A DNA stretch of 10,105 bases from Fidelibacterota bacterium. GTDB lineage: Bacteria > Pseudomonadota > Alphaproteobacteria > Rhodospirillales > Rhodospirillaceae. Both the position numbers and the translations under genes were made by a program. Of this stretch, positions 1 through 6,123 are shown in pieces. The DNA is taken from contig CANJEU010000047.1 of the NCBI GenBank assembly GCA_947473445.1, positions 1 through 10,105 of the forward strand, read 5' to 3'. The notes under the pieces are model-generated. The model saw only the letters and a list, made by a program, of their open reading frames with translations. It was not told the origin of the DNA and made no database searches. The first letter of the stretch is position 1; each line of letters opens with the position of its first letter.

Positions 1-155
1 AAAAGGCCGACTACGTGAAAGTCGAAAAAGATTTCGTCGGCAAGAAACCGCGCACGCGCATCAGCGTCACCGGCACGGGCAAGCGCGCCTTTGCACGGCA
101 CGTCGCGTACCTGCGCGATCTTATCGGGAGCACACCAACACAGACGGAGGAATAG
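1..155 (+). CDS. Winged-helix transcriptional regulator, C-terminal fragment
   Basis: Only the last 50 codons are in the window; the reading frame begins at base 3 and ends with TAG at 153-155. The visible protein starts KADYVKVEKDFVGKKPRTRI and continues into a helix (residues about 26-41: TGKRAFARHVAYLRDL). The pattern 'Y-V-x-V-x-K-x-F-V-G-K-K-P-R-T', followed by an 'S-x-T-x-x-G-x-x-A-F' turn, is the wing and last helix of small (about 100 aa) winged-helix DNA-binding proteins of the HTH_34 / MarR-like group. The basic wing would contact DNA. The recognition helix lies outside the window, so the ligand and targets cannot be inferred. The next gene starts 2 bases after the stop, so the two are very likely co-transcribed. 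The regulator may control that membrane protein, but this is inference from adjacency only. Confidence 0.75.
   Translation, partial: KADYVKVEKDFVGKKPRTRISVTGTGKRAFARHVAYLRDLIGSTPTQTEE
146..150 (+). promoter_or_regulatory. Ribosome binding site of the DUF2306 gene
   Basis: GGAGG lies 7 bases before the ATG at 158. It sits inside the last codons of the upstream regulator gene and selects 158 rather than the second in-frame ATG at 167. Confidence 0.7.
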
Positions 156-157
156 TC

Positions 158-673
158 ATGAGGCTCATGGATATATCCATCCTGGGATGGATTCACACGA
201 TAGCTTGCATCGTTGCATTGCCAGGCGGCCTTGCCGTCCTTGCGCTGCGTAAGGGCACGCCGCGGCACCGGCGCTGGGGAAAGGCCTACGTCGTCGCGAT
301 GGCCATCGGGTCGGTCACCTCGCTGGGACTGTATGCGCCTATCGCGGGGATCGAGCCTGGCTTCAACCGCTTCCACTGGCTCGCGCTGGCAACCCTTGCG
401 GCCCTCGCCGTCGCCTATGTCGGCGCGCGGCGGCAACACAAAGCGCTCTGGGCCTATCTGCATCCGGCGGGCATGGTCATCAGCTACTACATGCTGATTG
501 GCGCCCTCATCAACGAAGCCTTCGCGCGCGCCGACCTGCTGCAGGTGTATGCCGGCACGCGCGTTGCGGGCCTGACGCAAGCGGCGAATATGATGCTGTT
601 TCTGGGCGTTCTTGGGTATTTCGCCGTGCGGGTCGCGGTGCGCCGTACGCGTCAGCGCCCCGTCACCGCCTAA
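158..673 (+). CDS. DUF2306-type integral membrane protein
   Basis: A 171-aa, very hydrophobic protein with about five predicted membrane segments (residues about 9-30, 43-62, 75-90, 103-121 and 140-160) and a basic C-terminal tail (RRTRQRPVTA). The cytosolic-looking 'TPRHRRWGKAYV' after the first segment and the 'HPAGMVISYYMLIGALINEAF' segment match the conserved pattern of DUF2306 predicted membrane proteins, which have no established biochemical role. The start at 158 is supported by the GGAGG ribosome site. The gene follows a small winged-helix regulator with a 2-base gap, suggesting a two-gene transcription unit. It converges on the DoxX gene, with only 22 bases between the two stop codons. 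The membrane location is secure and the DUF assignment is likely. No substrate can be inferred. Confidence 0.8.
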   Translation: MRLMDISILGWIHTIACIVALPGGLAVLALRKGTPRHRRWGKAYVVAMAIGSVTSLGLYAPIAGIEPGFNRFHWLALATLAALAVAYVGARRQHKALWAYLHPAGMVISYYMLIGALINEAFARADLLQVYAGTRVAGLTQAANMMLFLGVLGYFAVRVAVRRTRQRPVTA

Positions 674-699
674 GGCGCCCGCCTAAGGTAACCGCCTAA
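666..699. repeat. Three CCGCCTAA copies at 13-base spacing, giving stops in six frames
   Basis: CCGCCTAA occurs at 666-673, 679-686 and 692-699, an exact 13-base period. It spans the junction where the DUF2306 and DoxX genes converge. Each copy holds TAA on the plus strand (671, 684, 697) and TAG on the minus strand (ending at 670, 683, 696). Because 13 is not a multiple of 3, the stops fall in all three frames of both strands. The first copy carries the real stop of the plus gene and the third carries that of the minus gene. Confidence 0.75.
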
Positions 700-1130
700 C
701 CGGCGGCCGCTTCGGCGCGGCGTTTGTCGAAAAGGGTGTCGACCGCGAAAGGTCCGCCGCCGGCGAAGAATAGGAACAGGAAGATGAAGCAGAACAAGAT
801 CGCCGCATCCCCGCCGTTGTTCACCGGATAAAAGGCGCGCGGATGGTGGGCGATGAAATAGGCCACCGCCATCATGCCCGACAGAAGGAACGCAACGGGC
901 CGTGTGAACAGGCCGACGAGCAGAAGCAGCCCTCCGCCGAATTCCAGCACGCCGGCCGCGCCGATCAGCGAGAACAGCTCAAACGCCGCAGGCGCCGCGC
1001 CGTCAACAACGGGCCGCGCCGGAAAATTGAAAAGCTTCTGCGTGCCGTGAGCGATGAACAGAGCGGCGGACATGATCCGCAGAATGCTGAGGAACAACGG
1101 CGCCAATCGCGCGGTAAAAGCCTCTGACAT
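696..1130 (-). CDS. DoxX family membrane protein
   Basis: A 144-aa protein with four predicted membrane helices (residues about 11-29, 48-74, 77-95 and 108-125). The family signature is clear: 'FIAHGTQKLF' at the end of helix 1, 'EFGGGLLLLVGLFTRPVA' linking helices 2 and 3, and 'GGDAAILFCFIFLFLFFAGGGPFAVD' as the last helix. DoxX-family proteins are small inner-membrane proteins. Some members are subunits of thiosulfate:quinone oxidoreductase or take part in redox homeostasis, but most are uncharacterised, so the role here is unknown. The ATG at 1130-1128 is preceded on its strand by a GGGGGA purine run, which supports the start. It lies 63 bases downstream of infC on the same strand, with a strong GC hairpin between them, so it may be separated transcriptionally from infC. 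The tail (KRRAEAAAG) is charged and probably cytosolic. Confidence 0.88.
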   Translation of the reverse strand: MSEAFTARLAPLFLSILRIMSAALFIAHGTQKLFNFPARPVVDGAAPAAFELFSLIGAAGVLEFGGGLLLLVGLFTRPVAFLLSGMMAVAYFIAHHPRAFYPVNNGGDAAILFCFIFLFLFFAGGGPFAVDTLFDKRRAEAAAG

Positions 1131-1150
1131 GGATCCCCCATTAAGTCTTC

Positions 1151-1180
1151 GGCGCGGAACCCCTAAGCGGGCTCCGCGCC
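1151..1180 (-). terminator. Strong GC hairpin between infC and the DoxX gene
   Basis: GGCGCGGA (1151-1158) pairs perfectly with TCCGCGCC (1173-1180). Inside this, after one mismatch, CCC pairs with GGG around a 6-base loop. On the minus strand it begins 14 bases after the infC stop. There is no T-run on either side, so it is not a classical intrinsic terminator. It may be a 3' stabiliser of the infC message, an attenuator, or a Rho-assisted end. Confidence 0.45.
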
Positions 1181-1193
1181 TAAAACCATTGGC

Positions 1194-1733
1194 CTATCGC
1201 GGCGCCAGGACCATGACGATCTGGCGGCCTTCCGAGCGCGGCTCTTGTTCGCACTTGGCGTCCGCTTCGAAGTCGGCCTTCACGCGCTGCAGCAGCTGGT
1301 GACCCAGTTCCACGTGCGCCATTTCGCGGCCGCGGAAACGAAGTGTCACCTTCACCTTGTCGCCTTCTTCCAGGAAGCGGCGCATGGCGCGCATTTTCAC
1401 ATCGTAATCGTGGTCGTCGATGTTCGGGCGCAGCTTGATCTCTTTAACTTCGATGACCTTCTGCTTCTTCCGCGCCTCATTCTTCTTCTTCTGTTCCTCG
1501 TACTTGTACTTTCCGAAGTCGAGGATTTTGCAGACGGGCGGGTCAGCATTAGGGGAAATTTCAACCAGATCGAGCCCTACCTCTTCAGCTTTTTTGAGGG
1601 CTACTTCGCGGTCTACGACCCCGAAATTTGCACCGTCGTGGCCGATCAGGCGCACAGTGCGGTTGTTGATCTGTTCGTTGACGCGAGGACCATCCTTGCT
1701 GGATGGCGGCGCCTGCTGGTCGAATCTAGCGAT
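1194..1733 (-). CDS. infC: Translation initiation factor IF-3, ATC start
   Basis: IF-3 binds the 30S subunit, prevents premature 50S joining and checks the start codon and initiator tRNA. The protein is 179 aa when begun at ATC (1733-1731). The N-terminal domain holds 'KDGPRVNEQI' (about 13-22) and 'GLDLVEISPNADPPVCKILDFGKYKY' (about 53-78). A lysine-rich linker follows (81-92), then the C-terminal domain with 'VKEIKLRPNIDDHDYDVKMR' and 'DKVKVTLRFRGREMAH' (about 125-140). The first standard start in frame, GTG at 1655-1653, would delete the conserved 'KDGPRVNEQI' stretch. From there back to the in-frame stop at 1775-1773 there is no ATG, GTG or TTG. The ATC has AGGAG 7 bases upstream, and the resulting length is typical of the family. 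Rare start codons in infC are known to let IF-3 repress its own translation. The gene lies 94 bases downstream of thrS. Confidence 0.95.
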   Translation of the reverse strand: MARFDQQAPPSSKDGPRVNEQINNRTVRLIGHDGANFGVVDREVALKKAEEVGLDLVEISPNADPPVCKILDFGKYKYEEQKKKNEARKKQKVIEVKEIKLRPNIDDHDYDVKMRAMRRFLEEGDKVKVTLRFRGREMAHVELGHQLLQRVKADFEADAKCEQEPRSEGRQIVMVLAPR

Positions 1734-1740
1734 GTATCGT

Positions 1741-1745
1741 CTCCT
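1741..1745 (-). promoter_or_regulatory. infC: Ribosome binding site that fixes the infC ATC start
   Basis: Read on the minus strand this is AGGAG, followed by 7 bases (ACGATAC) and then ATC. It is the only good Shine-Dalgarno sequence upstream of the IF-3 coding region, and its spacing to the ATC is ideal. Confidence 0.8.
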
Positions 1746-1785
1746 GTCGTTGTTGAGGCAAAAGTGTTGGTGTTAGCGATATAAA

Positions 1786-1799
1786 GCCTCAAGTGAGGC
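1786..1799 (-). terminator. Small hairpin with T-rich tail between thrS and infC
   Basis: On the minus strand GCCTC (1799-1795), loop ACTT, GAGGC (1790-1786), then TTTATAT. It lies 28 bases past the thrS stop. A 5-bp stem and a short T-run suggest a weak terminator or attenuator that could lower infC expression relative to thrS. It could equally be a structured element of the infC leader. Confidence 0.4.
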
Positions 1800-1827
1800 C
1801 CACACGCGTAAAACGACGGTTTCCAGT

Positions 1828-3741
1828 CTAGAGGCCCGGAACCGCCGCTTCTGATTTAAGTCTATCGGTTGCCTCTTGCAGCGCAAGGACTTCTTGGTTG
1901 GCGCCGCCCAGACGGCGCAAGGCGACCGTGTGGGTTTCGGCTTCCTTTTTCCCCACCACCACCAGGACCGGGACCTTACTCAGCGAATGGTCACGCACCT
2001 TGTAGTTGATCTTTTCGTTGCGCAGGTCGGTCTCGACTCGCAGGCCCGCGGCCTGCAGCGTCGCGGCGACCTCCTTGGCATAAGGGGCCGCTTCATCGGT
2101 GATTGTGCACACAACGGCCTGCAACGGATTGAGCCACAGAGGGAACTTGCCCGAATAGTTTTCCACAAGAATGCCGACGAAACGCTCGAACGAGCCCAGA
2201 ATCGCCCGGTGTAGCATTACGGGCGTATGTTTCGCGCCGTCCTCTCCCACGTAGTGGGCGCCAAGGCGCTCGGGCAGGACGAAATCGGCCTGCAGGGTGC
2301 CGCACTGCCAGTCGCGGCCGATGGCGTCGCGCAGCACGAATTCGAGCTTGGGGCCATAGAAGGCGCCTTCGCCCGGGTTGAGGGTCCACTCGAGTCCCGC
2401 CGCGTCGGTCGCGTCACGCAACGCCGCTTCGGCGCGGTCCCAGGTCTCGTCAGACCCCGCACGGACGGGCGGTCTGTCGGAGAATTTCACCCGGATCTCG
2501 GTAAAGCCGAGGTCTTTGTAAACCGACTGCAGCAGTTCGATGAACGCCTTGGTCTCGGACTTCACCTGCGCTTCGGTGCAGAAGATGTGGGCATCGTCCT
2601 GCACAAAGGCGCGCACGCGCATCAGGCCGTGCAGCGCGCCCGAGGGCTCATTGCGATGGCAGCAGCCGAACTCGGCGATGCGCAAGGGCAGGTCGCGGTA
2701 GCTTTTGATGCCCTGATTGAAGATCTGCACATGGCCGGGGCAGTTCATGGGTTTCACCGCCAGCACGCGGTCCTCGGACTCCGAGGTGAACATCGCGTCG
2801 CGGAATTTTTCCCAGTGACCGCTCTTCTCCCACAGGACCTTGTCCATCAGCAGTGGCGTGTTCACTTCCACGTAGCCCGCTTTTTCGAGGCGGCCGCGGA
2901 TGTAAGTTTGCAGCGTGCGATACAGCGTCCACCCTTTCGGATGCCAGAACACGGCGCCCTGGGCTTCTTCCTGCAGGTGGAAAAGATCGAGTTCCTTGCC
3001 AAGGCGCCGATGGTCGCGCTTCTCGGCTTCCTCGACCATCGTCAGGTAGTCTTTAAGCTGCTTCTCGTCGTGCCAGGCGGTGCCATAAATACGCTGCAAC
3101 ATGGCGTTTTTGGCATCGCCGCGCCAATACGCGCCCGCGAGTTTGGTCAGCTTGAAGGCCTTGCCCAGCTTGCCGGTCGAGGGCAAATGCGGCCCGCGGC
3201 ACAAGTCTTTCCAATTGCCCTGACGATAAACGCCGATGGGTTCGTCGGCGGGCAGGCTTTCGATCCACTCGGCTTTGTACTTCTCGCCGAGGCTTGTGAA
3301 GTGTGCGATCGCTTCGGCGCGATCCCACTCCTCGCGCACGATCGGCTCGTCGCGGTCGACAATCTCGCGCATGCGCGCTTCGATCTTCTCAAGGTCCGCC
3401 GGGGTGAACGGCTGCTCGCGCGCGAAGTCGTAATAAAATCCGGTCTCGGTCGCGGGACCGAAGGTGACCTGTGCGTCCGGATATAGTTCCTGCACGGCTT
3501 CGGCCATCACGTGCGCGGCGTCGTGGCGCAGCAGTTCAAGCGCGTCGGGGTCTTTCTTCGTGACGATCGCAACCGTCATGTCGCGGTCGAGCAACATGTT
3601 GAGATCGCGCATCTCGCCGTCGATGCGCAGCGCCAGCGCGGCCTTGGCGAGGCCGGGACCGATGTCGGCGGCAAGCTCGGCGCCCGTGATGGGCTTATCG
3701 AAAGTGCGAACGCTGCCGTCGGGAAGAGTAAGTGCGACCAT
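1828..3741 (-). CDS. thrS: Threonyl-tRNA synthetase
   Basis: This class II synthetase attaches threonine to tRNA-Thr in the cytosol and hydrolyses mischarged Ser-tRNA-Thr. At 637 aa it is full length, with every domain in order. The TGS domain is at about 1-62. The editing domain spans about 65-225, with metal/editing residues H73 and H77 (RHDAAH) and C181 and H185 (CRGPH). The catalytic core is at about 245-535 and the anticodon-binding domain at about 540-637. The zinc ligands are visible as C334 (MNCPGH), H385 (QDDAHIF) and H511 (MLHRAILG), matching the positions known in the Escherichia coli enzyme. Motif 2 is CHRNEPSGALHGLMRVRAF (361-379) and motif 3 is HRAILGSFERF (511-521). The ATG at 3741-3739 begins directly at the TGS strand (MVALTLPDGS); only a weak AAGG precedes it. 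The order thrS then infC is the widespread bacterial arrangement. No truncation or frameshift is seen. Confidence 0.98.
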   Translation of the reverse strand: MVALTLPDGSVRTFDKPITGAELAADIGPGLAKAALALRIDGEMRDLNMLLDRDMTVAIVTKKDPDALELLRHDAAHVMAEAVQELYPDAQVTFGPATETGFYYDFAREQPFTPADLEKIEARMREIVDRDEPIVREEWDRAEAIAHFTSLGEKYKAEWIESLPADEPIGVYRQGNWKDLCRGPHLPSTGKLGKAFKLTKLAGAYWRGDAKNAMLQRIYGTAWHDEKQLKDYLTMVEEAEKRDHRRLGKELDLFHLQEEAQGAVFWHPKGWTLYRTLQTYIRGRLEKAGYVEVNTPLLMDKVLWEKSGHWEKFRDAMFTSESEDRVLAVKPMNCPGHVQIFNQGIKSYRDLPLRIAEFGCCHRNEPSGALHGLMRVRAFVQDDAHIFCTEAQVKSETKAFIELLQSVYKDLGFTEIRVKFSDRPPVRAGSDETWDRAEAALRDATDAAGLEWTLNPGEGAFYGPKLEFVLRDAIGRDWQCGTLQADFVLPERLGAHYVGEDGAKHTPVMLHRAILGSFERFVGILVENYSGKFPLWLNPLQAVVCTITDEAAPYAKEVAATLQAAGLRVETDLRNEKINYKVRDHSLSKVPVLVVVGKKEAETHTVALRRLGGANQEVLALQEATDRLKSEAAVPGL

Positions 3742-3832
3742 GGGGCCTTGAATTAAATGAGGTTTAGCCGAATTTTGCCGGGAATTTAGAGTAGTTAGCC
3801 CTGGAATTACAGGTTCGATTTCAGGGCGGGAT

Positions 3833-4774
3833 TTAAAGGCGCTTCAACGCCGCGAGAACTTCGCTCGCTGGGATGCCGTTAAGGTGCGGCCGTCGCAGGA
3901 TCGTGACCCGCGAGCCGCGCTGGCCCACGAGCGCAGGGTCGGACTGGTCGTCGTACAAAACCACGCTCCGGCAGCCGGCCCCGGCCGCAAGATGCATGAT
4001 GCCGTTGTCGGTACCCACCGCCCCGGCGGCGGCCCAGGCCATGAAAACCAGCTCATTCAGGCTGACCTTGCCGACAAGGTCGACCAGGGTTGGGCATGCG
4101 GCCTTGAGCGCGGCGAGATCTTCCGACGGGTTCCACCCTACGGCGACCATGACGCGCCCTTCGTCGGCGGCAAGCCGTCCGAACTCCGCTAGCTTCGGCC
4201 AGGCTCCTCCTGGTCCCGGCTCCACCGCGATCAGTAAATACGGCTCGTTCATGCGGAAGGGCACATTGAAGGCCGTGACGCGCCGGGCCACCCAAGAGAG
4301 ATCTGTGGCCGGGATGACCGGAATGCGCGCGGCCCGCAGTTGGTGGGCCCATTGATCGCGCACATGCATCTGCGCGCGGTGCGGATCGGTCCAGGCGAGG
4401 AATGTTCCGGGAATGACGCCCGACCAGGCAAGGCATGACCGCGCCGAGGTCAGTGCGCGCCGGCCATAGAGCAGCCAGAAAAGATGGGTCGAATGTTGGT
4501 TTCCATCCAGGTCGTAAACCCGCGCCCATTCCCTCGAACGCAGCAGCGCGCGCATGTTGCGCCAGCGTTTCAGATTTCGCGAGCCGGGTGTGTCGTCCAC
4601 CCACACTTCATTGGGGTAGGGCGACGTCGAAAGGAACGTGGTGAACGCGGCCCGCGCCAGAATGACAAGATGCGCCTCCGCGTGAGAGGCTTTGATGGCG
4701 GCGATAGCGCCCAGCGCCGGCACGATCCGCTCCAGGCCCGAGGTGATGATGACAAGAATATTCTCTGTGGTCAT
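3833..4774 (-). CDS. GT9-like glycosyltransferase (heptosyltransferase family), unusual active-site motifs
   Basis: A 313-aa protein resembling ADP-heptose:LPS heptosyltransferases, cytosolic enzymes that add sugars to the lipopolysaccharide core at the inner membrane. The best match is the C-terminal half, with 'GTDNGIMHLAAGAGCRSVVLY' (254-274), where D256 and M260-H261 correspond to the conserved donor-site D-x-G-x-M-H. 'SDPALVGQRG' follows. The N-terminal half has the expected Rossmann pattern (ILVIITSG...VPALGAIAAI) and 'YPNEVWVDD', 'ARVYDLDGNQ'. The usual 'LGD' loop, whose Asp is the proposed catalytic base, reads G-L-E-R (13-16). The Lys/Arg-rich loop before the second domain reads PGPGGAW (186-192). 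The enzyme may therefore use another donor or chemistry, or be inactive. The start at 4774 forms an ATGA overlap with the upstream GT4 gene, indicating translational coupling. A longer reading from 4828 lacks homology and is less likely. Confidence 0.8.
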   Translation of the reverse strand: MTTENILVIITSGLERIVPALGAIAAIKASHAEAHLVILARAAFTTFLSTSPYPNEVWVDDTPGSRNLKRWRNMRALLRSREWARVYDLDGNQHSTHLFWLLYGRRALTSARSCLAWSGVIPGTFLAWTDPHRAQMHVRDQWAHQLRAARIPVIPATDLSWVARRVTAFNVPFRMNEPYLLIAVEPGPGGAWPKLAEFGRLAADEGRVMVAVGWNPSEDLAALKAACPTLVDLVGKVSLNELVFMAWAAAGAVGTDNGIMHLAAGAGCRSVVLYDDQSDPALVGQRGSRVTILRRPHLNGIPASEVLAALKRL

Positions 4775-5943
4775 GAAACCATATGACGGGCGAGAACCTC
4801 GTCGTAGACGGCCAGTGTCTTGGCGCACATCTCTTGCTTGGTGAACAACGTACGGGCGCGTTCGGACGCGATCTGCGCGAGGTGGCTGCGCTCCTCGCGC
4901 GTCAAGGATAGCGCGCGCTCAAGCGCATCGGCCAGCGAGACCGGATCGCTTGCGGTGAACATAAAGCCCGTCACGCCGGGAATAATGATTTCTGCCGTCG
5001 GCCCGTGCGAACAGGCCACGACGGGCCGCCCCATCGCCTGCGCTTCGGCGATCACGCGGCCGAACGCTTCGGGACGTGTCGAAGCCACGACCACGACGTC
5101 GGTGACCATATAGGCCGCCGGCATATCGTTGCAGTCCTCGATCACCTGCACGTTGCCTTCGACATGGCGCGTGTGCGCGTGGCTCATGATGCGGGCGCCG
5201 AAACCTGGCGATCCTTGTCCGACCATCAGGCAGCGCAGATCGAGCACGCCGCCGCGGCGGCGCTTGAGTTCGGCCAGCGCGTCGATCAGCACGTCGTGGC
5301 CCTTCAGGCTCGTCAGGCGGCCGGGAAGCATGATGACGGGGCCCGCGTCCTGCAGGCGCCATTTCTGCGCCACCTGGATCAGACGCGTCGAGGTCACGGC
5401 CTTCTCGTCGTAGGCCGCCGCGTCGATCCCGCGATGAATGACGCGAATGCGATCGGCCGGTGTATTGTAATTCTCAAGGATATGGTCGCGCACGAAATTC
5501 GACACCGCGATCACGATCTCGCCGTCGGCCATGACGCGGTTGTAGAACTTTTTGAGCCCGAACGGCCCAAGGCTGTAAATGCCGTGGAACGTGGTGACGA
5601 AGGGAACGCCGGTTTCATTCGCCGCCTCGCGCGCGCTCCACCCCGGCGCGCGCGAGCGCGCATGCACCAACGACACCTTTTCGCGCCGGATTACCTCGGC
5701 GATGCGGGCGATATTCTCCTTCACGCGCTTCGGATTTTTGGTGTTGAGCGGCAGTGTGATGTGCTCGGCGCCCGCGCGGTCCAGCTCGCGCACCAGCGGC
5801 CCGCCTTCGGAGGCCACCAGCGCCCGCCATCCGGCCTTCACCAACGCCTGGGCGACATCGATGGTGCCGCGTTCGACCCCGCCGCTGACAAGGCTCGGCA
5901 AAACCTGCAGGCAGGTTTTTGGTGATTGAGAATTCTCGCTCAT
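4771..5943 (-). CDS. Glycosyltransferase family 4 (GT-B fold, retaining)
   Basis: A 390-aa nucleotide-sugar-dependent glycosyltransferase, probably peripheral at the cytoplasmic face of the inner membrane. The N-terminal acceptor domain (about 11-185) has the glycine-rich 'SGGVERGTIDVA' loop (20-31) and 'TTFHGIYSLG' (117-126), where H120 lies at the active site. The C-terminal GT4 domain (about 200-370) has 'LPGRLTSLKGHDVLIDA' with R209 and K214 contacting the donor phosphates. It also has the E-x7-E motif in 'RPEAFGRVIAEAQAMG' (E292, E300) and 'PTAEIIIPGVTGFMF'. All key residues are present. The start is upstream of the first beta strand (CLQVLPSL); the ribosome site is weak. Its TGA overlaps the ATG of the GT9-like gene, so the two are made together and probably act in one glycan pathway, most plausibly LPS core or another envelope polysaccharide. 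The exact sugar and acceptor cannot be read from sequence. Confidence 0.92.
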   Translation of the reverse strand: MSENSQSPKTCLQVLPSLVSGGVERGTIDVAQALVKAGWRALVASEGGPLVRELDRAGAEHITLPLNTKNPKRVKENIARIAEVIRREKVSLVHARSRAPGWSAREAANETGVPFVTTFHGIYSLGPFGLKKFYNRVMADGEIVIAVSNFVRDHILENYNTPADRIRVIHRGIDAAAYDEKAVTSTRLIQVAQKWRLQDAGPVIMLPGRLTSLKGHDVLIDALAELKRRRGGVLDLRCLMVGQGSPGFGARIMSHAHTRHVEGNVQVIEDCNDMPAAYMVTDVVVVASTRPEAFGRVIAEAQAMGRPVVACSHGPTAEIIIPGVTGFMFTASDPVSLADALERALSLTREERSHLAQIASERARTLFTKQEMCAKTLAVYDEVLARHMVS

Positions 5944-6040
5944 GTTCCGCTTAAGTCATCTTCGTCCGCTGCCGCCCGTCACAGGCCTGCACTTCTTGTG
6001 GCCCATTTTTCAGCGTCACGATCCTAGGTAGAAAGCACTG

Positions 6041-6100
6041 TAGCCCAATCGAAACCGAATAGGAAAAAGCCTATTCGCGTGATACCAACTTTGTGGGCTA
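6041..6100. repeat. Nested inverted repeat in the divergent intergenic region
   Basis: The inner arms CGAATAGG (6056-6063) and CCTATTCG (6070-6077) pair perfectly over 8 bp around the loop AAAAAG. The outer arms TAGCCCA (6041-6047) and TGGGCTA (6094-6100) pair over 7 bp. The element sits between the minus-strand GT4 start (5943) and the plus-strand hydrolase start (6124), ending 23 bases before the latter. It may be an operator for a dimeric regulator or a structured 5' leader of the hydrolase message. No T-run follows it on the plus strand, so it is not an intrinsic terminator in that direction. Confidence 0.5.
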
Positions 6101-6123
6101 ATTCTGGGGTTGTAACAGACTCA

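Noticed and set aside
1245..1784. Plus-strand frames opposite infC, one of them hydrophobic (FFRASFFFFC-like)
   Set aside because: The hydrophobic run is only the complement of the lysine/glutamate-rich IF-3 linker, where AAG/GAG codons read as CTT/CTC. No ribosome site or homology was seen.
2227..3486. Long open frame (419 codons) on the plus strand opposite thrS
   Set aside because: It is the antisense of a fully conserved thrS, with low-complexity Ala/Arg/Gln-rich translation and no recognisable domain. GC-rich genes with strong third-position bias routinely give such frames.
3742..3832. tRNA-mimicking operator or T-box-like leader upstream of thrS
   Set aside because: I saw no specifier/antiterminator arrangement and no tRNA-like arms. 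Only a 5-bp CCCTG/CAGGG pairing with a long loop is present, and T-boxes are essentially a Gram-positive feature.
4774..4828. Longer GT9-like protein starting at 4828
   Set aside because: The extra 18 residues (Arg/Gly-rich) are out-of-frame sequence of the GT4 C-terminus. The ATGA overlap start at 4774 gives the normal GT9 beginning (ENILVII).
5005..5925. Open frame (306 codons) on the plus strand opposite the GT4 gene
   Set aside because: The translation is rich in His/Arg/Ala with no motif, while the minus strand carries a complete GT4 with all catalytic residues.
5984..6010. Plus-strand hairpin (GGCC...GTGGCC) followed by TTTTT, terminator-like
   Set aside because: There is a 3-base bulge in a 6-bp stem, and no plus-strand gene lies upstream to terminate; it is probably coincidental.
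6079..6123. GTG start for the hydrolase at 6079
   Set aside because: It would begin 2 bases after a perfect hairpin, has no Shine-Dalgarno sequence, and adds residues outside the hydrolase fold.
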